A stretch of DNA of 64,000 nt. Origin: a virus. Location of the stretch: IMG/VR virus record IMGVR_UViG_3300009177_000028, positions 62,001 through 126,000 of that record, one strand, 5' to 3'. The position numbers and the translations under genes were made by a program. The notes beneath the pieces are model-generated. The model had not been told where the DNA came from. It did not search any database and saw nothing but the letters and a program-made list of their open reading frames with translations. Position 1 is the first letter of the stretch, and each line of letters starts with the position of its first letter. Shown piece by piece: positions 27,837 through 37,100 of the stretch.

Positions 27837-28151
27837 ATGAGCAAAGTTAAAGAACTTAAGGAAGTTAAAGAAGTTAGTGCACCAGTAGCTGTCGAAGTCC
27901 CAGCGCCTCCAGCTCCATCAGCTAAGCTATTAGATGTAGATAGAATGGCTTTGGAGTTAGCTAAGTCCAAGAGACAAACCGCTTTGGCAGAAGCTAAGAC
28001 CGCCTTGGCCAATAACGAAAATGCTGAACTTGCCTATAAGTATGTTGTTCTTCAGCTATACATGAAGTACGGCCTAACTGAGCGTGATGCAATTAGCGAG
28101 GCTGGAGACATCATCAAGGATGGTGCCGTTCAACAGCCACCGAGCCAATAA
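27837..28151 (+). CDS. Unknown small protein with Pro/Ala-rich linker
   Basis: A 104-residue protein with a Lys/Glu-rich start, a VPAPPAPSA linker (residues about 21-29) and an alpha-helical C-terminal half. A GGAG ribosome site precedes it. Its stop overlaps the next ATG by one base. Function unknown. Confidence 0.75.
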   Translation: MSKVKELKEVKEVSAPVAVEVPAPPAPSAKLLDVDRMALELAKSKRQTALAEAKTALANNENAELAYKYVVLQLYMKYGLTERDAISEAGDIIKDGAVQQPPSQ

Positions 28152-28402
28152 TGGATTTAAAAGAATTAGTTGATCTCATTACTATCAGGCAGTATGTAGT
28201 TAATTCAACTGCTAATCCTGCTATTGATAGAGCAACCGTTAATTATATGAACGGGGCACTTCTAATGATCGATAGAAAGATTGTTGGTTTGTTGCAAAGC
28301 GATGAGTTCAAAGATTACATTGAATATCAGGATGTAAAAAAGGCTATACAAGATGTAGCCCGTTTAACTGATATTAAATCCGGAATTCGACACAAACTAT
28401 AA
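28151..28402 (+). CDS. Unknown small helical protein
   Basis: An 83-residue, mainly helical protein beginning MDLKELVDLITIRQYVV. It starts on a TAATG overlap with the preceding gene. No motif or membrane segment is seen. The coupling suggests that it and 27837-28151 work together. Confidence 0.75.
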   Translation: MDLKELVDLITIRQYVVNSTANPAIDRATVNYMNGALLMIDRKIVGLLQSDEFKDYIEYQDVKKAIQDVARLTDIKSGIRHKL

Positions 28403-28424
28403 TTCCTCATTAAGGGTAAGTAAA

Positions 28425-29225
28425 ATGAGAATGACAGATAAGAATCCATTTGCCTCTAACAATTTGGTTAAGCTCAAGGATCAAGATTGGTTAGAAAAGC
28501 AAAGGGTGGCTGGTAAGATTGCTGCTCAAACTCTTTTGTTACTTCAAAGATTAGTCGAGGGAAATACATTTCATTCTACTAACACTCTCAGTCAGGTAGC
28601 AGAACAATACATTCTAGAGGCCGGTGGGACGCCAACCTTCAAAGGTTATAAAGGCTTTCCAGCGGCCGTTTGTATTTCTGTGAACAAACAATTGGTTCAT
28701 GGTATCCCAGATGATACCGTACTTGATCATGGAGACTTAGTCTCATTTGACTTAGGGGTCACTTATGAGGGTGCTATTGCCGACACTGCCATCACTTGTA
28801 TTTTCGGTCAGCCCAAATCTGAGCGACATGTAGAATTGGTTAAAGCAACCGAAGAAGCTTTAATGAAAGGTATTGAGGCAGTAGCTGTAGGAAAGAAAAT
28901 TGGTGCCATTGGTAACGCCATCTATAGATACTCTAAAGGTAAAAACTTTGGGGTCATCAATAATTATGGTGGCCACGGGTTAGATTGGAATATTCCGCAC
29001 GCATCACCCTTCATAGCTAATAAGGCTGACCCAGAGGAAGGTATTAGAATCCAACCCGGACTAGCAATTGCAATTGAGCCCATGTTAGTTATTGGTTCTA
29101 CCAACACCAAGGTTTTAAGTGATGGGTGGACTGTGGTAACGGATGATCTTGGGGCCCATTTTGAGCATTCAATTTACGTTCATGAGGATCGTGTAGAAAT
29201 CATTACTGATAGGAGTGGTTTGTAA
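28425..29225 (+). CDS. map: Type I methionine aminopeptidase
   Basis: A 266-residue metallopeptidase with all five metal ligands in order: Asp109, Asp120, His184, Glu218 and Glu247. The second catalytic His region (IPHASP) follows the GGHG motif. It removes initiator Met from new proteins. A phage copy may ensure processing of abundant virion proteins, or of the glycosylase whose catalytic Pro lies at position 2. A second ATG lies two codons in. It is coupled to the next gene by TAATG. Confidence 0.92.
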   Translation: MRMTDKNPFASNNLVKLKDQDWLEKQRVAGKIAAQTLLLLQRLVEGNTFHSTNTLSQVAEQYILEAGGTPTFKGYKGFPAAVCISVNKQLVHGIPDDTVLDHGDLVSFDLGVTYEGAIADTAITCIFGQPKSERHVELVKATEEALMKGIEAVAVGKKIGAIGNAIYRYSKGKNFGVINNYGGHGLDWNIPHASPFIANKADPEEGIRIQPGLAIAIEPMLVIGSTNTKVLSDGWTVVTDDLGAHFEHSIYVHEDRVEIITDRSGL

Positions 29226-29440
29226 TGTTTATCGGATTACTTAAGACAAAAGACAATCAGGTTGCTAGAGAGCATGACACCTTCGAAGATGCTTTAAGCT
29301 CTCTTAATCGTAGAATAGATGAGCACCCTCCAGGATCTATTAAAGAAGCTTTAATTCTTGAAGAGACTGAGTACTTAGATGATCAGTTCCCAGATTTTGA
29401 TTCGTGTAGGCTTGTTGCCAGTTTAAGGACTTGTCGATGA
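29225..29440 (+). CDS. Small unknown protein, 71 aa
   Basis: A 71-residue acidic protein that starts on the stop of the methionine aminopeptidase gene (TAATG). The first strand (FIGLLKTKDNQV) and following helices suggest a small alpha/beta fold. Its stop overlaps the next small gene by 4 bp. Function unknown. Confidence 0.72.
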   Translation: MFIGLLKTKDNQVAREHDTFEDALSSLNRRIDEHPPGSIKEALILEETEYLDDQFPDFDSCRLVASLRTCR

Positions 29441-29610
29441 AAGTGGAATTTGAAGATAAAAGCTACATTGAGTGTCGTCGTTCTGATAATCCAGGAAAGA
29501 TAATTATTTCTATCTCGGCCAAGGATTACCAAAATCCCCTCAAACGCATTATTAACACGGTTGAGATTACTACTGAGCAATTTAAGCAATTGATGTCTGA
29601 GGTGTTGTGA
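29437..29610 (+). CDS. Small unknown protein, 57 aa
   Basis: The ATG at 29437 overlaps the preceding stop (ATGA), and its own TGA at 29608-29610 overlaps the next ATG (TGATG). The product is a 57-residue protein, MKVEFEDKSYIECRR start, with beta strands and a C-terminal helix. Double coupling is the main support. Confidence 0.68.
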   Translation: MKVEFEDKSYIECRRSDNPGKIIISISAKDYQNPLKRIINTVEITTEQFKQLMSEVL

Positions 29611-29918
29611 TGGAAGTCTCCCAGCGAATTGAGAAGATGCTGGCTCCTTACGGGTTTGAGATTGCTCGGAAATTCTTTGATTCATTTAACATTTATCATT
29701 TTGTCGACAAATTCGCTAACGTTCAAAAGGGATCTTGTATTAGGTTGAGAGTTGATGGTCGTGAATACGGTTTTGACGATCCCAATACCTATGCTTTTCA
29801 AATTGAAAAGGGTAACCCCTATCATGGCCCTAAGTGTTATGTGGTAACGTTCCGCAATACTGAAGATGAACTAATTAATAAATTTGAAAGATTCATTAAA
29901 ATGAAGGCATTCCTATGA
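29610..29918 (+). CDS. Unknown 102-aa protein
   Basis: The start is ATG 29610, with a GTG one codon earlier. The alpha/beta protein has a VDGREYGFDDPNTYAF central section. It ends on an ATGA overlap with the kinase gene. No family is recognised. The chain of overlaps from 28425 to 30466 suggests one operon. Confidence 0.75.
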   Translation: MEVSQRIEKMLAPYGFEIARKFFDSFNIYHFVDKFANVQKGSCIRLRVDGREYGFDDPNTYAFQIEKGNPYHGPKCYVVTFRNTEDELINKFERFIKMKAFL

Positions 29919-30466
29919 AAGTGTATTTTGTTGGAGCGCATAGTACTGGTAAGACTACCTGCGCCCGCTATGTTTCCGAAAAATATAAATTACCCATGAT
30001 TACTGAAGTGGCCAGAGCTGTTTTATCAGAAAAGGAATTGCACCTGGATTCCCTACGATACGACATGAATTTGGTTGATGACTATCAGACTGCTATTTTC
30101 CAACGTCAGCTAGACGAAGAGTCAAAATACAGGGATTTTGTCTCAGATAGAAGTTTTGATTGTTTGGCCTATGCCGCCCAACATGCTCGCATTCTTTCTG
30201 CCCTAATGAAGTCCGGGGAGCTACCCGACTATATTACCAAATTGCAGTCTCCAGATTCATTTATATTCTTCGTTCGACCGTCCAAGGCCACCCTCAAGGC
30301 AGACGGGGTCCGAGAATCTATAAATTGGGACGGTGTCATTTCCATTGATTCTATGGTCAAGTTTATGTTAGAAATGTGGAACCTGAGGTATTTTCAGATT
30401 AATATAGATAATATGCAGGAAAGAATTAGGTTAATTGACGCCGTCTTAACCCTGCATAAAAGCTAG
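29915..30466 (+). CDS. NadR-like P-loop nucleotide/nucleoside kinase
   Basis: A 183-residue P-loop protein with GAHSTGKTT at residues 7-15. A KLPMITEVAR segment, a DFVSDRSFDCLAYA motif (Walker B-like DR-S/T-X-D) and IFFVRPSKATLKADGVRES (a lid-like arginine region) fit AAA_28/NadR-type kinases. Members phosphorylate nucleosides or ribosylnicotinamide, and phage versions are often linked to nucleotide supply. The nearby ribonucleotide reductase makes a dNTP-related role the best guess. Confidence 0.82.
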   Translation: MKVYFVGAHSTGKTTCARYVSEKYKLPMITEVARAVLSEKELHLDSLRYDMNLVDDYQTAIFQRQLDEESKYRDFVSDRSFDCLAYAAQHARILSALMKSGELPDYITKLQSPDSFIFFVRPSKATLKADGVRESINWDGVISIDSMVKFMLEMWNLRYFQINIDNMQERIRLIDAVLTLHKS

Positions 30467-30469
30467 AAT

Positions 30470-30487
30470 ATACTAAAATTTTGGTAT
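30470..30487 (+). promoter_or_regulatory. Putative late promoter motif before a fibre gene
   Basis: TATACTAAAATTTGGTAT lies 29 bp upstream of the ATG at 30516. TATACT is a good -10 match. An almost identical motif occurs on the minus strand at 61451-61469, upstream of the 16.5 kb minus-strand run. No convincing -35 is seen, which would fit a specialised sigma factor. Confidence 0.5.
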
Positions 30488-30515
30488 TCCTTTGAGTTTT
30501 ACTTCAAGGGGATAT

Positions 30516-33500
30516 ATGTCTAGCATTTTAACACCAGGATATTTGAGATGGGATGGGACTAAGTACATCCTAGACCATGATGTAGAAATTGTGGGCGCTA
30601 CTGGTTCAGCCGGACCCCAAGGTCCAACCGGACTTCAGGGATCGCCTGGTATTGGCGTAGGCGCGTCTGCAACCGGCGACATTTCAGGTATTTATCCTGG
30701 CCCGATGTCAGTTATTGGTTTAACTGGCGTTTCCAATGTTGTTAATTTTGCTACTGGAGCTACCAACCCAACCATTGGGCAAGCCTCTACGGCTAATGCC
30801 TCAGGCCAACCCCTGACCCTAAAATCACAAGGAGCTGTTGGCGTTGGAGGAAATCTTATCCTACAAAGCGGTACGGGTTCGGTTGGAGGTTCGGTTCAAT
30901 TTCTAAATGGCAATACCACGGCCGGGTCTTTTGATCCTAACGGAATATTAAAAATTGGAGTTAACTCTACTTCTAGTGCTACCATTTATGGTACCCTAGT
31001 ACACCCTTCGTTTAACCAAGCCGGTAGTGTAAATGATTCTTTATATTCATTTAGCTCTTCATCTTTTGGAAACGCTATTCGAGTATTCTCTAGTGCTTCG
31101 GCCAATAGAGCCATGTTTGAAGCTGCTAATACAGCAAGCGGTGCAAGCGCTACCATTTCATTAAGAATGATCGCCGGTGGACCAACTGAAGCGGTTACCC
31201 AATTTCAGGGAAATGGCGTCCTAGAGCAAGCAGGCGCCGCCACCTCTGCTTTGGTCTTTTCTAAACTTGTAGGAGACGGCACTGGTAGGGGTACAACTGG
31301 CAGAATTTACCAGTCAGGTGCTTGGGCCATTGGAGACAATGCCATCAATGATACTTCTGCCGAAGCTCAAGCTGGTTTGACTGGTGCAGTCATCAATCTT
31401 AGCCCCGCTACTGGTTCATTCACCAGCGTAGCTACTCAAGCGCTTAATTTTAACATTGCCGGCTCTCATCATATTCAAGGCGGTACAGATGTTAGATTTG
31501 ATGTTGGCACTAATCTTGCTGGTTACTTCGACTCTAATAGAGTATTAAGGGCCGGACTAAGTGCTTCAACTAATATTTCTACTTTTGGCGGATCTTTAAA
31601 CGAACCTGGCAATGGAATTTATGCTTACAATGCTTCAGGATTTAACACTATTATTAGTGCTTCTGGTGCAGCAGCATCTGAAGGGCAAGTTCTAATTCTA
31701 AATACCTCTGCTGGAGCTTCTCTTACTACTGGATTGAGATTGATTGGAGCCGGCGCCTCTAACGGTAATACTGAATGGATTAGTAACGGAGTGGTTGAGC
31801 ATGTAGGTTCAGCTACATCTGCTCTTGTTATTTCCAGTTTGTTAGGAGATGGAACTGGCCGTTCAACCCCTGCTAAATTTTATAGATCGGGTGCAGTAAA
31901 CATTGGTAGTGCTGCAAACAATAATACATCTACGTTAGCTCAGGCCGGGTTAACTGGGCCAGTGCTTAATATCAGTCCAACCACTGGCGGCACTATGACA
32001 AGTGCGGCTAATCAAGCACTGAATTTCAACGTTGCCGGCTCTCACCATATTCAGGGAAATACAGACGTTAGATTTGATGTTGGATCCACCTTAGCTGGTT
32101 ACTTCGATAATAACAGGGCATTTAGAACAGGTCCAAATGCTTCTACTAGCGTCACCGTTACAACTTCACAGGTTGTACCAGATGCAAATACAGGATTGTA
32201 TATTAACAATACATCCAACTTTGCGCAGGCTGGCGTTTATTCTGGTTTGTCAACGGGCGCAGCTTACTTAGATTTATTTAATACATCTGGTGGAGCAGCC
32301 GGTACAACAGGCATAAGAATTTTAGGGTATGGTCCTTCTGCTTCTCCTGCCACATTAGCTGGAAACTCATTATTTAGTCAGGTTGGATCTGCAACCTCTT
32401 GTATGATTTTTGGATCTACATTACCTGATGGTACCAGCTTTTTCAATCTAGGAAGAATGTATAGAGTTGGGCCATGGACTATTGGAGAGGCCACTAATAA
32501 CGACACCTCCGCTGAAGCTCAAGCAGGATTGACTGGTCCATTATTAAACATCAGTACCACTACTGGCGGCGTTATGACCAGTACTGCTAACCAAGCGTTA
32601 CTATTTAACGTCAACGGAGCCGCTCACCTTCAGGGTCATACAGATGTTAGATTTGATATTGCTGCTAACTTAGCCGGTTATTTCGATAGCAGCAGTAGAT
32701 TTAGAGTTGGTCCTAGCGCTACCTCTACTGCAACATTGTACGGAGCTAGCCGTCCAACCGCACAAGATTATGTTTATGGATTTTCCAATGCTACCAGCAT
32801 GGGTGGTGTTTTCATCACTAATGCTGCTGCCGAAACTGGATATCTAAAAGTAGCCAACACCTCTGCCGGTGGAAGTGCGACCGTAGGTCTAACACTATTT
32901 GGAGCAGGTGCCACATTCCCAGTTACACAATACCAAGGAAATTCAGCTATTGAGCACACTGGCGCAGCAGGCTCTTCTATTGTGTTCTCACAATCAGCAG
33001 GAGATGGAACTGGATTTGGAGTTATGGAAAGACTCTACAGATCTGGCGCTTTGGCTCTTGGTGATACCGCAACTAACAATACATCTACATTAGCCCAAGC
33101 AGGATTGACTGGCCCACTACTAAACATCAGCACTACTACTGGTGGTTCTATGACGAGCGCCGCCAATCAGATGTTGTTGTTCAACGTCAACGGTTCAGCG
33201 CACCTTCAAGGTAATGCCGATGTTAGATTTGACGTTGGAGCCACTATTGCTGGCTATTTCGATGGCAACAGAACTTTCAGAGATGGTCCATTGGCTACCA
33301 CTGCCGCAACTGTTGAAGGAACTTCTTATCCTATTGCCACTGTCAGCAACTACGCTAACAGCAGCGCTAATAACCTAAATATCTTTAATACAACTGGTAC
33401 GGCCGCCAATGCAACCGTCCACGTTTCTAACAACAACGCTGGAACTACTGCTAACTCTGGACTAAAGATTGTGGCTGGTGGACCAACTACTGCCATTACT

Positions 33501-34151
33501 GCATGGCAAAACAACGGAGTTGTGGAACAAACTGGTAGTGCAACTTCCGGATTAATCCTATCTAGCGTATTGGGCGATGGAACTAACAGAGTTACCACTG
33601 GCCGTATTTGGCAGTCGGGTGCTTGGGCTATCGGCGATAACGCAACTAACAACACCTCTTCTGCTGCACAAGCTGGTTTGACCGGAGCGCTTATCAATCT
33701 AACTACTGTTTCTGCTGGCTCCGTAACTAGCGCTGCTAACCAGGCTGTTATTTTTAATAATGCCGGCACGCTTAATCTACAGGGTAACACGGGCCTTAAC
33801 TTTGTAGTTGGAACTGCTACTCTTAGCAATCTAACTTCTTCTAAGTTTGTTACGAGTGTGGGTAGAAGAATTAAAGTAACTACCACTACTTCTTCGCCAT
33901 ATACTGTGCTTACTACAGACGAAGTTGTTTCTATTGGAACATTTGCTGCTCCATTTACGGTAAATCTACCAGCCAGCCCAACCACTGGAGATATATATAC
34001 AATTAAAGATGCCAATGGTGGCGCCACAGCTAACAATATTACAGTTTCAGGAAATGGAAATAATATTGATGCCGCCGCAACAGCTACAATCAGTACAAAC
34101 TACGGAACACTTACTGTTGTCTACAACGGAACCAAATGGATCAGTATATAA
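30516..34151 (+). CDS. Long repetitive tail-fibre protein with short collagen-like segment
   Basis: ATG 30516 has a strong AAGGGG ribosome site. An in-frame TTG at 30492 is rejected. The protein has about 1211 residues. Residues about 31-51 are a short collagen-like Gly-X-Y run, followed by GDISGIYPGP, a common phage fibre phrase. The body has a repeat of about 192 residues, with the VRFDV...AGYFD core recurring near 31480, 32053, 32632 and 33209 and a diverged end copy near 33785. Each repeat also has QAGLTG and TSAANQ segments. The C-terminal 110 residues end in a beta segment (GNNIDAAATATIS). A trimeric fibre or receptor-binding role is inferred. Confidence 0.87.
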   Translation: MSSILTPGYLRWDGTKYILDHDVEIVGATGSAGPQGPTGLQGSPGIGVGASATGDISGIYPGPMSVIGLTGVSNVVNFATGATNPTIGQASTANASGQPLTLKSQGAVGVGGNLILQSGTGSVGGSVQFLNGNTTAGSFDPNGILKIGVNSTSSATIYGTLVHPSFNQAGSVNDSLYSFSSSSFGNAIRVFSSASANRAMFEAANTASGASATISLRMIAGGPTEAVTQFQGNGVLEQAGAATSALVFSKLVGDGTGRGTTGRIYQSGAWAIGDNAINDTSAEAQAGLTGAVINLSPATGSFTSVATQALNFNIAGSHHIQGGTDVRFDVGTNLAGYFDSNRVLRAGLSASTNISTFGGSLNEPGNGIYAYNASGFNTIISASGAAASEGQVLILNTSAGASLTTGLRLIGAGASNGNTEWISNGVVEHVGSATSALVISSLLGDGTGRSTPAKFYRSGAVNIGSAANNNTSTLAQAGLTGPVLNISPTTGGTMTSAANQALNFNVAGSHHIQGNTDVRFDVGSTLAGYFDNNRAFRTGPNASTSVTVTTSQVVPDANTGLYINNTSNFAQAGVYSGLSTGAAYLDLFNTSGGAAGTTGIRILGYGPSASPATLAGNSLFSQVGSATSCMIFGSTLPDGTSFFNLGRMYRVGPWTIGEATNNDTSAEAQAGLTGPLLNISTTTGGVMTSTANQALLFNVNGAAHLQGHTDVRFDIAANLAGYFDSSSRFRVGPSATSTATLYGASRPTAQDYVYGFSNATSMGGVFITNAAAETGYLKVANTSAGGSATVGLTLFGAGATFPVTQYQGNSAIEHTGAAGSSIVFSQSAGDGTGFGVMERLYRSGALALGDTATNNTSTLAQAGLTGPLLNISTTTGGSMTSAANQMLLFNVNGSAHLQGNADVRFDVGATIAGYFDGNRTFRDGPLATTAATVEGTSYPIATVSNYANSSANNLNIFNTTGTAANATVHVSNNNAGTTANSGLKIVAGGPTTAITAWQNNGVVEQTGSATSGLILSSVLGDGTNRVTTGRIWQSGAWAIGDNATNNTSSAAQAGLTGALINLTTVSAGSVTSAANQAVIFNNAGTLNLQGNTGLNFVVGTATLSNLTSSKFVTSVGRRIKVTTTTSSPYTVLTTDEVVSIGTFAAPFTVNLPASPTTGDIYTIKDANGGATANNITVSGNGNNIDAAATATISTNYGTLTVVYNGTKWISI
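30880..33830 (+). repeat. Five tandem repeats of about 576 bp within the fibre gene
   Basis: The HIQG/HLQG...DVRFD...AGYFD core recurs at near 573-579 bp spacing (31480, 32053, 32632, 33209), with a degenerate fifth near 33785 and a partial lead-in near 30885. Copies are diverged in DNA but collinear in protein, so these are old duplications of a fibre segment. Confidence 0.75.
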
Positions 34152-34160
34152 AGGCTTTGA

Positions 34161-37100
34161 ATGACAACCAAATATCCTTCCCAGATAGACACTAATTCTA
34201 CTTTACCTCGTGCGGTTGATTTAGTAACACCAGTTAAAGCAGCAATTGTTAATGATCTAATTGAAGCAATTATAACAATTGAAAATGAATTAGGTGTAAA
34301 GCCAAGTGCTACCTATGCCACTGTTAGGGCGCGCTTAGATACCCTAGAAGGTATTCTTGGTAATTTACAAGTAATTGAATTAGATAAAGATCTAGGTGGC
34401 ACTTTAGAAGAGCCTTTAGTTGTCGGAATTCAGGGTAGACCAGTTTCTTCTGCGGCCCCTATTCCGGGAGAAGTTCTTGTTTGGAACGGTATTGCGTGGG
34501 CACCTGCACCAGGACCATCAGCCGTAATTACTTTTGGCGGAGATCTTTCCGGTAGCCCAGCCATTCAAACTGTTATCGGAATTCAGGGAAGGCCAGTTGC
34601 TTCTACAGCTCCAACTACAGGCCAAGCGCTTGTCTGGGGAGGCTCTTCTTGGGCCCCTGGAACAGTAAGCGGAGGTGGTGGTGGGCCAACTGGACCAGCA
34701 GGCGGAGACTTGGACGGATATTATCCAAATCCAGTAGTCAAACAATCTACTTATCCATCTTTCACAGTTTTTGGAACTGAATTGGCCTTTACTGGCGGTC
34801 AAGCCACAGAAGGTTTTGATCTTCCAGCTACTGATGCCCAACGTATTGGAACGACTACTACCGACAACGTTGCTAAAGTAATGAATTCAGTAACTCCAGA
34901 AGATACTCAATTGATTAGGGTTATGTCTGAAATTGGCGCCACTGATGGCGCGGGTGGCGCTGCCTGGTTCTTACTTAAAGGTGTTTGGGTTCGTAGCGGC
35001 AATCAATTAATTGCTATCAAAGAACCAACGGTAGTTGATCAGTCAGCTACCCTAGATGCTCTTACCTGGACTGCTCAATTAGTTGCCAATGGTTCTGCTA
35101 TTGAAACTCAAGTTAGTGGAGAAAATGGCAAGACTATTCAATGGTCTCTTTTGAGAGAGTGGTTAGAAGTTGCAGGAATTGGTGGAGGCGGCGGTGGCGG
35201 AAATTCATGTCCAGCAACTCCGTTCTCCCAACCTAACAGCATAGCATTTGATGGAACCTATCTATGGGTTACGGACAAAGATAGCCCTATTTTAACAAAA
35301 ATTGATCCCTTTGCTGAGGCGCCAATTGTTGTTAAAACTTTTGATTTATCTCAATATGGTAGAGTTTCTTTACAAGTAAGAGATGCAACTTTTGAGTCAC
35401 CAATTAAAATTACTGTTGCCGGGGCGCACGGACTTACTACTGGTGACCAAGTCAATGTTTCTGCTGTTAGCGGAAATACTGCGGCTAACGGAACTTGGTC
35501 CATTACTGTTGTTGATACCACTTCGTTTACATTGGACTCTTCAACAGGAAATGGATTTTATACAAGTGGTGGAAAGGTTTTAGCCGGACCAATTACCAAT
35601 GCTCGTCATGTTACCATGAGTCCAAATAATGGAATTATTGTTTCCTGTATGGATAGTGGCTTGGTTGCATTTATCGATCCATTAACTGATACTGTTTATC
35701 AAGTCTCTAGCGTTAATAATCCTGGTGAAACTGGAAAGGTTCAATGGGCTTATGGACATACAACTGGAGAAGTGTTTGCCATTAAAACTGGTGCTAATGG
35801 TGGATTTTCTAGCTCTATTAAACCTCTGTTTAGCGGGCAACCAGAATATCCTGCACCTGCCAATGGGTTTATATCTCAGTGCCATTTAGAAACATTAACA
35901 TATGGCGCAGGCTATTTGTGGGCCAGTGGTGGCGCTCAAAACGGAATACCAGCGTCACCTATTTTTAGATTAGACATAGATGTGTTTAGTCCAAATGTTG
36001 GAACATGGACAACGCATGTTAACAATCAAAATGCTAATATTTGGGGAGTACATTTTGCATTTGGTAGCGTTTGGGCAAGCACTTATGGTAGGAAAGTATT
36101 TAGATATGATCCTGCTACTTTTCCATCAGACCCAATAGTAATAGATCTTGGAAATCCAGCTAATGGTACGGCAGAAATGTGGGATGACGGAACCTATCTA
36201 TGGGTGACAGATATTAATTTTCATGGCCAATCATTCTTATATAAGATTGATCCTAATACAAACACATCTACTGGCCCATTCTTTACCGTTTCTTCTGGTG
36301 GTACTGGCGGTATTACTTATGATGGAACTAACATCTGGGCCTGCGCCCGTAATGGAGCCTATCCAAGTGTGTTTAAGGTGGATACAACAGTTGGTTCTGA
36401 AGAAGTTCTAACCTATTATCCTCCTCCATTTAATGAACCAGTTTCATTAACATACGATGGTACCCATCTATGGGCAAGTGATGCTGGAATTGGAAGCATC
36501 TTCAAAATTGTTACTGACGAAAATGTTCAACCATGTCCAGGATGTTCACGAGTCATTAATCTTTCTTCTTATGGATTAAGTAAAATTCGTGAAATTAGAA
36601 ATCATAATGGAATTATTTATGCCTGTGGTCATGATAGCAATAAAATTGTTCTAGTAGATGCTACTACAGAACAAGTTGTTGGTGTTTGTACATTAGGACA
36701 AAGAGTTAGATCAGTTACATTTGATAATTCAGGTAATTATTGGGTAGCAACTTTCAGTAGTGGTACTCTAAATTTCTCAAATATCTACAAAATATCCATT
36801 GCCGCCACTTTGTCTGCCTTCCCTGGGGAACCAACTCCACTATTAAATGTTCCACTAAGTCACCACGTAGAAAATATAACTTTTGGCGGGGGTTTCTTGT
36901 GGTTGGGTAGCGGTGGTTTCCAAAACTTCTGGTCTGTCGAAGAACAAGATCTTGGTACTACTGCCTCATTGACTACAATCGATGGAAACACCGCCACACT
37001 TAGTGGAATCACCGGGGCCGACCCAGGATGGGTAGGTGGACGTGTACGTGTCTTGTTAACTAATTGTGCAGTTGCAAACAATAATGCCGAATTTACTGTT

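Noticed and set aside
29383-29685. Minus-strand open frame across three small plus-strand genes
   Set aside because: The plus-strand genes are joined by start/stop overlaps and have ribosome sites. The minus frame has no support.
30560-30660. Collagen-like run as a sign of a eukaryotic or host gene
   Set aside because: Only a short Gly-X-Y run is present. Such segments are common in phage fibres and the rest is fibre-like.
33350-34036. Long minus-strand open frame of 228 codons inside the fibre gene
   Set aside because: It mirrors the low-complexity repeat coding on the plus strand (Ala/Thr/Val-rich), has no ribosome site and no domain.
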